Notes: generated by a model from the letters alone, not told the origin. A stretch of 64,000 nt of DNA from Mycobacterium rhizamassiliense (GCF_900157375.1 NZ_LT721901.1:676365-740364); one strand, 5' to 3'; shown: positions 44,068-53,168, numbered from the stretch's first letter. Numbers and translations: made by a program.

Positions 44068-44134
44068 TCACCGTGTCCCGGACCGCGAGCCGCGGTCGCG
44101 GCGCGGTGATGCGGCGAGGAAGGCAGTATCGCCC

Positions 44135-44998
44135 GTGGCCAAGAAGCTGACGCCCCACTTCGCCGACGTGCAGGCGCACTACGACCTCTCCGACGAGTTC
44201 TTCCGGCTCTTCCTCGATCCGACCCAGACCTACAGTTGCGCGTATTTCGAGCGCGACGACATGACGCTGGAAGAGGCGCAGCTCGCCAAGATCGACCTCG
44301 CGCTGGGCAAGCTGGGCCTGCAGCCCGGCATGACGCTGCTCGACGTCGGCTGCGGCTGGGGCGCCACCATGCGGCGCGCCATCGAGAAGTACGACGTGAA
44401 CGTCGTGGGCCTGACGTTGTCGAAGAATCAGGCCGCGCACGTGCAGAAGTCGTTCGACGAGGTGGACAGCCCGCGCAGCAAGCAGGTTCTGCTGAATGGC
44501 TGGGAGCAGTTCGACCAGCCCGTCGACCGGATCGTGTCGATCGGCGCCTTCGAGCATTTCGGCCACGATCGCTACGACGACTTCTTCACGATGGCCTCTC
44601 ACGTGCTGCCGGCCGACGGCGTGATGTTGCTGCACACGATCACCGGGCTGACAGGGACGCAGTGCATCCAGCGCGGCATCCCGCTCACGTTCGACATGGC
44701 ACGGTTCATCAAGTTCATCGTCACCGAGATCTTCCCGGGCGGGCGGCTGCCGTCGATCGAGATGGTCGGCCAGCGCTCGGCGGCGGTCGGCTTCCGGCTG
44801 ACTCGGCGCCAGTCGCTGCAGCCGCATTACGCCAGGACCCTGGACCTGTGGGCCGCGGCCCTCGAGGCAAACAAGGACGAGGCCATCGCGATCCAATCCG
44901 AAGAGGTCTACGAGCGCTACATGAAGTACCTGACGGGCTGCGCGAACGCGTTCCGGATCGGATATATCGACGTCAACCAGTTCACGCTGGAGAAGTAG
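44135..44998 (+). CDS. mmaA2: cyclopropane mycolic acid synthase MmaA2
   Basis: The protein has 287 residues from GTG 44135. Strong family blocks are [32 protein letters not shown] (SAM site, about 70) and SIGAFEHFGHDRYDDFF with the active-site Glu. The C-terminus FRIGYIDVNQFTLEK matches MmaA2. The known role is cis-cyclopropanation of alpha and methoxy mycolates. PcaA and CmaA enzymes are close relatives, but position and the KLTPHF start favour MmaA2. It follows mmaA1 by 67 bp. The next gene is a flavin monooxygenase, unlike in M. tuberculosis. Confidence 0.92.
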   Translation: MAKKLTPHFADVQAHYDLSDEFFRLFLDPTQTYSCAYFERDDMTLEEAQLAKIDLALGKLGLQPGMTLLDVGCGWGATMRRAIEKYDVNVVGLTLSKNQAAHVQKSFDEVDSPRSKQVLLNGWEQFDQPVDRIVSIGAFEHFGHDRYDDFFTMASHVLPADGVMLLHTITGLTGTQCIQRGIPLTFDMARFIKFIVTEIFPGGRLPSIEMVGQRSAAVGFRLTRRQSLQPHYARTLDLWAAALEANKDEAIAIQSEEVYERYMKYLTGCANAFRIGYIDVNQFTLEK

Positions 44999-45165
44999 CG
45001 CAGCTGCGTCTGATTCGGGATCGCGACCGAGCCCGACATGCCGTGCCCATGCCATGACGGGCGGCGCGGCGACGTTTTTACTAAAATGCCAACTGATCGA
45101 ATTCGCCGTGGGGGCAGCCGGAGTGCCAGTGGGTCAGCCGCCGCGAAAGTACGCCTAGTACGGAC

Positions 45166-46647
45166 ATGGACATGGACACTCTCGACGTCGTCATCGTAGG
45201 TGCGGGTTTCGGTGGCATCGGCGCTGCCATCCAGCTCAAGCGGCTCGGATACGAAAAGATCGTCATTCTCGATCGCGAGGCCGACCTGGGTGGGACCTGG
45301 CACGTCAACAGCTACCCCGGGCTGGCCGTCGACATTCCGGCCACCACCTATTCGTACTGGTTTGAGCCCAATCCGCACTGGTCGCGGCTGTTCCCGCCGG
45401 GCGCCGAGCTGCAGCGGTATGCCGACAACGTCGCCAACAAGTACGACGTGCACCGCTACATGCGGTTCAACTCGACGGTCGAGTGCGCCCGCTGGGACGA
45501 GGACGAGCGGTTGTGGCAGGTGACGCTGGCGGACGGCGAAAGCCTCAAGACACGCTTCCTGATCACCGCGACCGGCTTGCTGTCACAACCGAAGGCACCG
45601 GACATCCCCGGGCTCGAGAGCTTCGCGGGCAAAGTCATCTACACCATGGCGTGGGATCACAGCCACGACCTCAGCGGGCATCGCGTCGGAATCATCGGCA
45701 CCGGTGCGACCGCCGTGCAGTTGATCCCCGAACTGGCCGCCAAGGCGGCCGACCTGACCGTGTACCAACGCACCGCGACACATGTGATCCCCAAGATCGA
45801 CATGAAGATCCCAGTCTGGCTGCAATGGATCTTCGCCCAGGTACCCCTGGTGCAGCGGTTCTTCCGCCTGATGACCGACGCCCTTTTCGAGCTGGCGTTG
45901 GCCACCGCGCTGCACCACAAAGGGCTCCGGCGCCTCGACATCGCCATGGCCGACCTCGCCAAGATCAACCGCTTCATCGCGATCCGCGACAAGGAACTGC
46001 GTCGCAAACTCACTCCCGACTACGACTTCGGCTGTAAGCGGCCCACGTGGTCCAGCAACTATTACCCCACCCTGACCAAGCCGCATGTGCATCTGGAGAC
46101 CAACAGCATCCAACGGATCGAGCCCGACGGCATCGTCACCGCCGACGGGCACAAGACCGTCATCGACACCCTGGTGCTGGCCACCGGTTTCGATCTCTGG
46201 GACGCCAACTTCCCCGCCATCGAAGTGATCGGGCGCAAGGGCCGCAACCTGGGAAAGTGGTGGCGCGAGAACACGTTTCAGGCGTACCAGGGCGTATCGA
46301 TTCCGTACTTCCCGAACTACATCGCCATGTGCGGTCCCTACCACTTCTCCGGCTTTTCCTACTTCAACAGCATCGAGTACCAGATGCGGCACATAGACCG
46401 ACTGTTCGGAGAACTTCGGCGCACCGGAGCAACCGAATTCGAGGTGACCGAGGAAGCGAATGCGCTGTTCAAGGAGCGGGTGGGCAAGCTCCTCGAGAAG
46501 TCTCTCTTCACCCTTGGCGAGTGCACCAACTCGCGGTCTTACTACTTCAACCCCGACGGCGAGGCGACGCTGCTGCGGCCCACGTCGACGCGCAACGCGA
46601 TCCGGGAGGGGTCACGATTCCCATTGAGCGATTACCGGTTTCGCTGA
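45166..46647 (+). CDS. Baeyer-Villiger-type flavin monooxygenase within the mma cluster
   Basis: The protein has 493 residues. The FAD site GAGFGG is at 12-17, GGTW at 42-45 and YPGLAVDIP at 50-58. The NADPH site GTGATA is at 178-183, and CKRP with the catalytic-type Arg292 is at 290-293. The type I Baeyer-Villiger fingerprint F-x-G-x3-H-x3-W is present as F153, G155, Tyr159, W163 and Asp164, so the His is replaced by Tyr. Such enzymes insert oxygen next to a ketone to make an ester. Lying between mmaA2 and mmaA3, it is a candidate for turning keto-mycolates into wax-ester mycolates. TAAAAT at 45082-45087 may be its own -10. Confidence 0.88.
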   Translation: MDMDTLDVVIVGAGFGGIGAAIQLKRLGYEKIVILDREADLGGTWHVNSYPGLAVDIPATTYSYWFEPNPHWSRLFPPGAELQRYADNVANKYDVHRYMRFNSTVECARWDEDERLWQVTLADGESLKTRFLITATGLLSQPKAPDIPGLESFAGKVIYTMAWDHSHDLSGHRVGIIGTGATAVQLIPELAAKAADLTVYQRTATHVIPKIDMKIPVWLQWIFAQVPLVQRFFRLMTDALFELALATALHHKGLRRLDIAMADLAKINRFIAIRDKELRRKLTPDYDFGCKRPTWSSNYYPTLTKPHVHLETNSIQRIEPDGIVTADGHKTVIDTLVLATGFDLWDANFPAIEVIGRKGRNLGKWWRENTFQAYQGVSIPYFPNYIAMCGPYHFSGFSYFNSIEYQMRHIDRLFGELRRTGATEFEVTEEANALFKERVGKLLEKSLFTLGECTNSRSYYFNPDGEATLLRPTSTRNAIREGSRFPLSDYRFR

Positions 46648-46804
46648 CCGGATGAGTGGCCGGCGCACAGCAACTGATAGCCGCCGGTCTCCGATCGAGA
46701 AAAACGGCGGGGCTCGCTCTCAAATACGGGAGATGAGCCGGGACCGGTGTAGGGTCGCCGGGATGGTTGCCTTGCGAGGGTGCCAAACCTAGCGGGGGGA
46801 CATT

Positions 46805-47680
46805 ATGTCCAGCAGTTCAGCCCAGATCACGAAAACCAACGTCGACGACGTCCGAGCCCATTACGACCTGTCCAACGAGTTCTTCGCATTGTTCGTGGAC
46901 CCCAGCCGGACGTACAGCTGCGCCTACTTTCCGCGCGAGGGCATGACGCTGCAGGAAGCGCAGCTCGCGAAGATCGATCTGTCGCTGGACAAGCTCAAGC
47001 TAGAGCCGGGGATGACCCTGCTCGATGTCGGTTGTGGCTGGGGCTCGGTGATGAAGCGCGCCGTCGAGAGGTACGACGTCAACGTCATCGGGCTGACGCT
47101 GTCCAAGAACCAGCACGCCTATTGCCAGCAGGTGCTCGACGGTATCGAATCGGCTCGCTCACGACGGGTGCTGCTGAGCGACTGGGCGGACTTCACCGAT
47201 ACGGCCGACCGCATTGTGGTCATCGAGGCGCTGGAGCACTTCGGCTACCACCGCTACGACGACTTCTTCAAATTCGCCTACACCGCAATGCCCATCGACG
47301 GGGTGATGCTGCTGCACTCGATCACCGGGCTGCACGGAAAGCAAGCGATCGAGCGCGGCATACCGGTGACGATGGAGATGGCCCGCTTCATCAGGTTCCT
47401 CGTCACCGAGATCTTTCCGGGCGGGCGGGTGCCGATGATCGAAAGGGTCGAGGAGCACAGCGCCAAGGCGGGTTTCAACGTGACCCGCATCCAGTCGCTG
47501 CAGCCCGACTTCGTCAGGACCCTCGACCTGTGGTCCGAAGCCCTCGAGGCACACAAAGACGAAGCCATCGAGATCCAGTCAGAAGAGGTGTACGAGCGGT
47601 ACATGAAGTTCCTCGCCGGCTGCGCGAAGGGCTTCCGGGTGGGGTATGTCGACTGCAATCAGTTCACCCTGGAAAAGTAA
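46805..47680 (+). CDS. mmaA3: mycolic acid methyltransferase MmaA3-like
   Basis: The protein has 291 residues with a GGGGGGA ribosome site before ATG 46805. [22 protein letters not shown] contains the SAM motif, and NQHAYCQQVLDGI with LLSDWADF are blocks I associate with MmaA3 rather than its paralogues. In M. tuberculosis MmaA3 O-methylates hydroxymycolates to methoxymycolates. The N-terminus (MSSSSAQITKTNVDDVRAHYDL) and its place directly before mmaA4 agree. Assignment against other paralogues rests on memory of their sequences. Confidence 0.85.
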   Translation: MSSSSAQITKTNVDDVRAHYDLSNEFFALFVDPSRTYSCAYFPREGMTLQEAQLAKIDLSLDKLKLEPGMTLLDVGCGWGSVMKRAVERYDVNVIGLTLSKNQHAYCQQVLDGIESARSRRVLLSDWADFTDTADRIVVIEALEHFGYHRYDDFFKFAYTAMPIDGVMLLHSITGLHGKQAIERGIPVTMEMARFIRFLVTEIFPGGRVPMIERVEEHSAKAGFNVTRIQSLQPDFVRTLDLWSEALEAHKDEAIEIQSEEVYERYMKFLAGCAKGFRVGYVDCNQFTLEK

Positions 47681-47748
47681 GGTTTCGTCGGGGGAAGTAG
47701 GGTGCTTTAGGGTGTTTTCAGCAGTCAGTTCAGGGGAGCAAGTCAACG

Positions 47749-48645
47749 ATGAGTGAGCAACCGAGCAGTTCGACGAAGATCCGGACACGCTCCGAAGACA
47801 TCCAGGCGCATTACGACGTCTCCGACGACTTCTTCGGCCTGTTCCAGGACCCGTCGCGGATCTACAGCTGCGCCTACTTCGAGCCGCCGGACCTGACCCT
47901 CGAAGAGGCCCAGTACGCCAAGATCGACCTCAACCTGGACCAGCTGGACCTCAAGCCGGGCATGACGCTGCTGGACATCGGGTGCGGGTGGGGCACCACC
48001 ATGAAGCGCGCCGTTGAGAAGTACGACGTCAACGTCATCGGCCTGACGCTGTCCAAGAACCAGCACGCCCGGGCCGAGCAGCTGCTGGCCGGCGTCGACA
48101 CCGATCGCACTCGTCAGGTGCGGCTGCAGAACTGGGAGGACTTCACCGAGCCCGTCGACCGCATCGTGTCGATCGAGGCATTCGAGCATTTCGGGCACGA
48201 GAACTACGACGACTTCTTCAAGCGGACGTTCAACATCATGCCCGAGGACGGTCGGATGACCGTCCAGAGCAGCGTCAGCTACCACCCGTTCGACATGGCC
48301 GCTCGCGGCAAGAAGCTGACGTTCGAAACGGCGCGGTTCATCAAGTTCATCGTCACCGAAATCTTCCCGGGCGGCCGGTTGCCGACCACGGGCATGATGG
48401 TGGAGCACGGCGAGAAGGCGGGTTTCACTGTGCCCGAACCGCTTTCGCTGCGTCCGCACTACATCAAGACGCTGCACATCTGGGGCGACACGCTCGAGTC
48501 GAACCGGGACAAGGCCATCGAGGTCACCTCTGAAGAGGTCTACGACCGCTACATGAAGTACCTGCGCGGCTGTGAGCACTACTTCAGCGACGAGATGCTC
48601 GACGTCAGCCTCGTCACCTACCTCAAGCCGGGCGCCTCGAAGTAG
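47749..48645 (+). CDS. mmaA4: hydroxymycolate synthase MmaA4 (Hma)
   Basis: The protein has 298 residues. The SAM motif is [14 protein letters not shown], and [19 protein letters not shown] carries the active-site Glu. The segment [21 protein letters not shown] is special to MmaA4, replacing the HSITGL seen in its neighbours. MmaA4 adds a methyl and a hydroxyl across the distal double bond, making the hydroxymycolate that is the common precursor of keto and methoxy (and hence wax-ester) mycolates. It is last in the cluster, 68 bp after mmaA3. Confidence 0.94.
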   Translation: MSEQPSSSTKIRTRSEDIQAHYDVSDDFFGLFQDPSRIYSCAYFEPPDLTLEEAQYAKIDLNLDQLDLKPGMTLLDIGCGWGTTMKRAVEKYDVNVIGLTLSKNQHARAEQLLAGVDTDRTRQVRLQNWEDFTEPVDRIVSIEAFEHFGHENYDDFFKRTFNIMPEDGRMTVQSSVSYHPFDMAARGKKLTFETARFIKFIVTEIFPGGRLPTTGMMVEHGEKAGFTVPEPLSLRPHYIKTLHIWGDTLESNRDKAIEVTSEEVYDRYMKYLRGCEHYFSDEMLDVSLVTYLKPGASK

Positions 48646-48657
48646 TCTGCACGCCCG

Positions 48658-48686
48658 TGTCGGATTAGGGCTGCGCCGTTCGTCGA
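48658..48686 (+). promoter_or_regulatory. candidate ECF42-type promoter
   Basis: TGTCGG at 48658-48663 and CGTCGA at 48681-48686 are separated by 17 bp. This resembles the TGTCGA / CG(A/T)C pattern I recall for group ECF42 sigma factors. It is 51 bp upstream of the DGPF gene that precedes the ECF42 sigma gene, which suggests autoregulation. Confidence 0.45.
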
Positions 48687-48737
48687 ATGGGTAGAGAGTG
48701 GAGCGCGAGGCTTCGCTCACGACCGGAGGTGACGAAC

Positions 48738-49436
48738 ATGCAGTACTTCGCGTTGTTGATCAGTAAGGAACAAGACCGCACGCCCGACGATGCGGCCGCC
48801 TCGATGGCCGCATGGGAGAGCTTCCACGCCAAGGCCGGACCGGCGATCAAGTCCGGCGACGCGCTGGCACCGGCCGCCACCGCCGCAGTGATCACCGGCG
48901 GCCCGGATGCGCCGATGGTCACCGACGGCCCCTTCGCCGAGGCCGCCGAGGTGGCCTGCGGCTACTACGTGTTCGAGGCGGAAAACCTCGACGAGGCGCT
49001 GGCGCTGGCCCGCGACATCCCGCTCGCCACGTTCGGCGCGGTCGAAGTGTGGCCCGCGGTCCACTCAATTGAGCTGTCCCGCAAGCTGACCGGCAACGAC
49101 TGGCTCGCGCTGCTGCTGGAGCCGCCCGCCACCGCCCACACGCCGGGCACGCCGGAATGGGAAGCCGTCGCCGCGAAGCACGCGGAGCTGCACGCGGCCG
49201 CAGGCGATCACATCGTCGGCGGCGCCGCGCTGCACGACCGGACCACGGCGACGACCCTGCGGGTGCGCGACGGCGAGGTCCTGATCACCGACGGGCCGTA
49301 TGTCGAAGGCGCCGAGATCGCCACCGGGATCTATCTGCTCGGTGCGGCGGATCGCGACGAGGCCATCAAGATCGCATCGATGATCCCCGCCTCGACGGTG
49401 CAGGTTCGCCAGCTGGCCGGAGTCTCGGCGCTCTAA
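48738..49436 (+). CDS. two-domain YCII/DGPF protein
   Basis: From ATG 48738 (perfect GGAGGTGA site just upstream) the protein has 232 residues made of two tandem YCII-related domains. The first (about 1-112) carries TDGPFAEAAE and the second (about 115-230) carries TDGPYVEGAE. DGPF proteins are the hallmark partners of ECF42 sigma factors and are normally separate single-domain genes. Here two copies are fused. The enzymatic role of the family is unknown. The sigma gene begins 7 bp downstream, so the two form an operon. Confidence 0.87.
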   Translation: MQYFALLISKEQDRTPDDAAASMAAWESFHAKAGPAIKSGDALAPAATAAVITGGPDAPMVTDGPFAEAAEVACGYYVFEAENLDEALALARDIPLATFGAVEVWPAVHSIELSRKLTGNDWLALLLEPPATAHTPGTPEWEAVAAKHAELHAAAGDHIVGGAALHDRTTATTLRVRDGEVLITDGPYVEGAEIATGIYLLGAADRDEAIKIASMIPASTVQVRQLAGVSAL

Positions 49437-49443
49437 CGACCCG

Positions 49444-50676
49444 ATGACCAACCTGGACGGCGTCTTCCGTCGGGAATGGGGCCCCACCGTCGCCGCGCTC
49501 GCGCGGTGGTCGGGCGACCTCACCGTCGCCGAGGACGCCGTCCAGGAGGCCTGCGCCGAGGCGCTGCGCAGCTGGCCGGGCGACGGCATACCCGACAACC
49601 CCGGTGGGTGGCTGATGACCGTCGCCCGTAACCGCGCCCGCGATCGGCTGCGCCGCGAAAGTGTCCGTCCCGGAAAGGAATTGGCTGCCTTGAAAAGCTA
49701 TCTGGACGACATCAGGGCACGCACCGACCGTTCCGACCCGCACCCGGTGCGCGATGACGAACTGCGGATGATGTTCACCTGCGCGCATCCCGCGCTGGAC
49801 CGGCCGTCGCAACTGGCGCTCACACTGCGGCTGGTGTCCGGCTTGACCGTCGCCGAGATCGCCCGCGCGCTGCTGCAGGCGGACGCGGCCATCGGCCAGC
49901 GAATCACGCGCGCCAAGAACAAGATTCGGCACGCCAACATCCCGCTGCGGGTGCCCCCCGCCGAGCTGTTGGCGGAGCGGACGCCGCACGTGCTCGGCTG
50001 CATCTACTCGGTCTTCACCGAGGGCTATTGGTCGACGGCGGGCCCGTCGGCGATCCGTGATGAACTGTGCGACGAGGGAATTCGGCTGGCCGTCGAGTTG
50101 TGCGCGCTGATGCCCGACGAGCGAGAAGCGCATGCCCTGGCGGCGTTGATGCTGCTGCATGATTCGCGACGGGCGACGCGGATGGATGACGCGGGGATGC
50201 TGGTGCCGCTCGAGGAGCAGGACCGCGGCAAGTGGGACCGGGGCCGCATAGCCCGCGGGCTGGACCGGCTGCGCCGGGCGCAGGGGTCGCCGGGCCCCTA
50301 CCTGCCCCAAGCGGTGATCGCCGCGCTGCACGCGACCGCGCCGACCTGGGAGCAGACCGACTGGGTCACCATCTGTGCGGCCTACGACCGGCTGGTCGGG
50401 CTGACCAAGTCGCCGGTGGCGCGCGCCAACCGCGCGCTGGCGCTGGGCCTGCGCGACGGCCCGGAGGTCGGCCTGGCGGCCCTGGACACCGTGGCGAGTG
50501 ACCCGCGGTTGGCCCGCTCCAATCTGGTCGCCACCGTGCGCGCGGACCTGCTGCGGCGGGCGGGGCCCCCCGCCGACGCCGCCGCCTGGTACCAAATAGC
50601 GTTGGACGCAGGCGGTTCCGAACCCGGCCGCGCGTTCCTGCGGCGTCGCATCGACGAATGCACCGCCGGCGCATAG
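49444..50676 (+). CDS. ECF42-group RNA polymerase sigma factor with C-terminal extension
   Basis: The protein has 410 residues, about twice the size of a simple ECF sigma factor. Sigma region 2 is at about 10-75 (DLTVAEDAVQEACAEALRSWPG, GGWLMTVARNRARDRLRRE) and region 4 at about 105-160 (LALTLRLVSGLTVAEIARALLQ ... RITRAKNKIR). The remaining ~240 residues form a helical, TPR-like domain with YSVFTEGYWSTAGP and RANRALALGLRDG, which is typical of ECF42 and replaces an anti-sigma factor as the control element. It is coupled to the DGPF gene. The inducing signal is unknown. Confidence 0.88.
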   Translation: MTNLDGVFRREWGPTVAALARWSGDLTVAEDAVQEACAEALRSWPGDGIPDNPGGWLMTVARNRARDRLRRESVRPGKELAALKSYLDDIRARTDRSDPHPVRDDELRMMFTCAHPALDRPSQLALTLRLVSGLTVAEIARALLQADAAIGQRITRAKNKIRHANIPLRVPPAELLAERTPHVLGCIYSVFTEGYWSTAGPSAIRDELCDEGIRLAVELCALMPDEREAHALAALMLLHDSRRATRMDDAGMLVPLEEQDRGKWDRGRIARGLDRLRRAQGSPGPYLPQAVIAALHATAPTWEQTDWVTICAAYDRLVGLTKSPVARANRALALGLRDGPEVGLAALDTVASDPRLARSNLVATVRADLLRRAGPPADAAAWYQIALDAGGSEPGRAFLRRRIDECTAGA

Positions 50677-50732
50677 CCCACCCCGGGACGCCCGTTCGAC
50701 CGCCGAAGGATCATCCTCCCGGCTCACGTATG

Positions 50733-50755
50733 TTAGGTTAGCCTTACCATATTAT
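50733..50755 (+). promoter_or_regulatory. IdeR-type iron box overlapping a -10 element
   Basis: TTAGGTTAGCCTTACCATA at 50733-50751 matches the mycobacterial iron box (TTAGGTTAGSCTAACCTAA) at 16 of 19 positions. A TATTAT hexamer at 50750-50755 overlaps its end and fits as the -10 element of the diflavin reductase gene (start 50795). Iron-loaded IdeR binding here would block the promoter, so the gene should be induced by iron limitation. Confidence 0.7.
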
Positions 50756-50794
50756 TCGGTCGATTGGACGAGGTCTCGCGACGAGGGGAGCAGC

Positions 50795-52417
50795 ATGACC
50801 GCCCACTCCGACTTCTCGCTGATCGTGGGCTTCGGCAGCGATATGGGCAACGCCGAAGACGCCGCGATGACGTTCGCCGAGGCCTGCCAGGAGGCCCTCG
50901 GCGTTGCGGCCGAGGCGATCGAACTCAACCAGGTCGAACTCGCCGAGCTGCAGGCGGCGACCCACCTCGTGGTGGTCACCTCGACATTCGGCGAGGGCGA
51001 ATTTCCCGACAACGCCCTGGTGTTCTGGGAGGCGATCAGCGCCGAATCGGCCGATCGCCTCGAGCATTTGAAGTTCGCGGTGCTCTCCCTCGGCGATAGC
51101 AGCTACGACCTGTTCTGCAACGCCGGCCGGCTCCTGGACGAACGCCTCGAGGCGCTGGGCGCCACCCGGCTGACCGACCGCGTCGACGTGGACGGCCTCT
51201 ACACCCAGGCGGCCGCGGCCTGGACCACCGATGTCGTCAAGGTGGTGGCCGAGCACGTCAAACCCTCCCCGACGGTTGTCGCGACCGCGCCCGTCACGTC
51301 GCCGGCGGACGCCGACCCGCCGAGCCGCGACCGCAATCTCCCGTTCGACGCCCGCATCGTCGTCAACCGCATCCTCACCGCGGCCGGCTCCGACAAGGAG
51401 GTTCGCCACTACGAGGTAGACCTCACGGGCGCTGAAATCTCTTACAGCGCAGGCGATTCCATCGCCGTACATGCCAGCAACGACCCCGCCCTGATCGACG
51501 CGATCCTGACCGAACTCGGTGTCGGCCCCGATCATGCCGTCCTGGACCATGACGAACCGCTCGGCGTCCTGCTCGCGCATCGGCTGGAGATCCGCGCGCC
51601 GTCGCGGGCGCTGCGGGCGCTGGCGGCGACGCGCACGCGCGACTCGGACGCGGCCGCCGCGCTCACCGCCGAGGCCGTCGCCGCGCCCGGTTCGTGGCTG
51701 TACGGCAAGGACGTGCTCGACCTGATCAGGCTCGGCGAGCTGACCGTGGACGAGGTCGTCGACACCCTGCGACCGCTGCAGTTTCGCGACTACTCGATCG
51801 CCTCGAGCCCGCTGGTGCACCCCGACCACGTCCACCTGACGGTGGCGACGGTGCGCTACAGCTCCGCCGACCGTTCGCACGGCGGGGTCGCCTCGACATT
51901 TTTGGCGGACCGCGGCGATGCGGTGCGGGTGCACCTGCGGCCCAACCATTCTTTCCGGCTGCCCGCCGACGACGTGCCGATCATCATGATCGGCCCGGGG
52001 ACCGGCATCGCGCCGTTCCGGGGCTTCCTGCAGGAACGCCAGGCCACCACGGCGCCGGGACGATCATGGCTGTTTTTCGGCGAGCGGCGCCGGGCCGGCA
52101 GCTTCCTCTACGCCGACGAACTCGAAGGCTTCCTCGGTTCGGGTGCGCTGACGCGACTCGATCTAGCGTTCTCCCGCGACGCCGACCCGAAACAGTATGT
52201 GCAGCATCGCATCTGGGAGCGGTCGAAGGAGCTGTTCGACTGGCTCGAGGCCGGCGCGCACGTGTATGTGTGCGGCGACGCCGAGCGCATGGCCAAGGAC
52301 GTAGATGGCACCCTGCGCGGCCTGGTGGCCGAGCGCGGCGGGATGGATGCGGATGCCGCGCACGCGTACGTCAACGAACTCATCAAGAGCCACCGCTACG
52401 TGCGCGACGTCTACTAG
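50795..52417 (+). CDS. diflavin reductase (FMN/FAD/NADPH), iron-box controlled
   Basis: The protein has 540 residues. An N-terminal flavodoxin domain binds FMN (GSDMGNAED at 14-22, STFGEGEFPDN near 62). A CysJ/cytochrome P450 reductase-like part follows: FAD motif RDYSIASSP (about 330), GGVAST, NADPH motif GPGTGIAPFRGFLQER (about 400), and VYVCGDAERMAKDV near the C-terminus, which ends in Tyr. Electrons run NADPH-FAD-FMN-acceptor. No sulfite reductase haem subunit is adjacent. An iron box in the promoter suggests a role in iron acquisition, perhaps reducing ferric siderophore or feeding a haem- or iron-releasing enzyme (inference). Confidence 0.9.
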   Translation: MTAHSDFSLIVGFGSDMGNAEDAAMTFAEACQEALGVAAEAIELNQVELAELQAATHLVVVTSTFGEGEFPDNALVFWEAISAESADRLEHLKFAVLSLGDSSYDLFCNAGRLLDERLEALGATRLTDRVDVDGLYTQAAAAWTTDVVKVVAEHVKPSPTVVATAPVTSPADADPPSRDRNLPFDARIVVNRILTAAGSDKEVRHYEVDLTGAEISYSAGDSIAVHASNDPALIDAILTELGVGPDHAVLDHDEPLGVLLAHRLEIRAPSRALRALAATRTRDSDAAAALTAEAVAAPGSWLYGKDVLDLIRLGELTVDEVVDTLRPLQFRDYSIASSPLVHPDHVHLTVATVRYSSADRSHGGVASTFLADRGDAVRVHLRPNHSFRLPADDVPIIMIGPGTGIAPFRGFLQERQATTAPGRSWLFFGERRRAGSFLYADELEGFLGSGALTRLDLAFSRDADPKQYVQHRIWERSKELFDWLEAGAHVYVCGDAERMAKDVDGTLRGLVAERGGMDADAAHAYVNELIKSHRYVRDVY

Positions 52418-52460
52418 CCGCCGGTTGATCGGGTCGCCGCAGCACGGCACCCCCGGCGGA

Positions 52461-53168
52461 TTACGCCTCCGCGAAGTTCCGCGTGACGGACGGGTCCACC
52501 GGAATGCCCGGGCCCGTGGTCGTCGACACGGTGATCTTCTTCAGGTAGCGACCCTTCGACGACGACGGCTTGAGCCGCAGCACCTCGTCGAGCGCGGCGC
52601 CGTAGTTCTCCGCGAGGCTCTTCTCGTCGAACGACGCCTTGCCGATCACGAAGTGCAGGTTGGCCTGCTTGTCGATGCGGAAGTTGATCTTGCCGCCCTT
52701 GATGTCCGAGACGGCCTTGGCGACGTCGGGCGTGACGGTGCCGGTCTTGGGGTTCGGCATCAGGCCGCGCGGGCCCAGCACGCGGGCGATACGACCGACC
52801 TTGGCCATCTGGTCCGGGGTCGCGATCGCGGCGTCGAATTCCAGCCAGCCGCCCTGGATCTTCTCGATCAGGTCGTCACTGCCGACGACGTCGGCACCGG
52901 CCGCGGTGGCCTGCTCGGCCTTGTCGCCGACGGCGAACACCACGACGCGGGCGGTCTTACCGGTGCCATGCGGCAGGTTGACCGTGCCGCGGACCATCTG
53001 GTCGGCCTTGCGCGGGTCGATGCCCAGCCGGATCGCCACCTCGACGGTCGCGTCCTGCTTGGTCGACGACGTCTCCTTGGCGAGCTTGGCCGCCTCCAGC
53101 GGGGTGTAGAGGTTGTCGCGGTCCACCTTTTCGGAGGCGGCGCGGTATGCCTTGCTGTTCTTGCTCAC
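52461..53168 (-). CDS. rplA: 50S ribosomal protein L1
   Basis: The protein has 235 residues and begins [21 protein letters not shown]. The L1 core includes [22 protein letters not shown] and the signature [36 protein letters not shown]1 forms the mobile stalk at the ribosomal E site. It is 75 bp after rplK in secE-nusG-rplK-rplA order. Confidence 0.97.
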   Translation of the reverse strand: MSKNSKAYRAASEKVDRDNLYTPLEAAKLAKETSSTKQDATVEVAIRLGIDPRKADQMVRGTVNLPHGTGKTARVVVFAVGDKAEQATAAGADVVGSDDLIEKIQGGWLEFDAAIATPDQMAKVGRIARVLGPRGLMPNPKTGTVTPDVAKAVSDIKGGKINFRIDKQANLHFVIGKASFDEKSLAENYGAALDEVLRLKPSSSKGRYLKKITVSTTTGPGIPVDPSVTRNFAEA

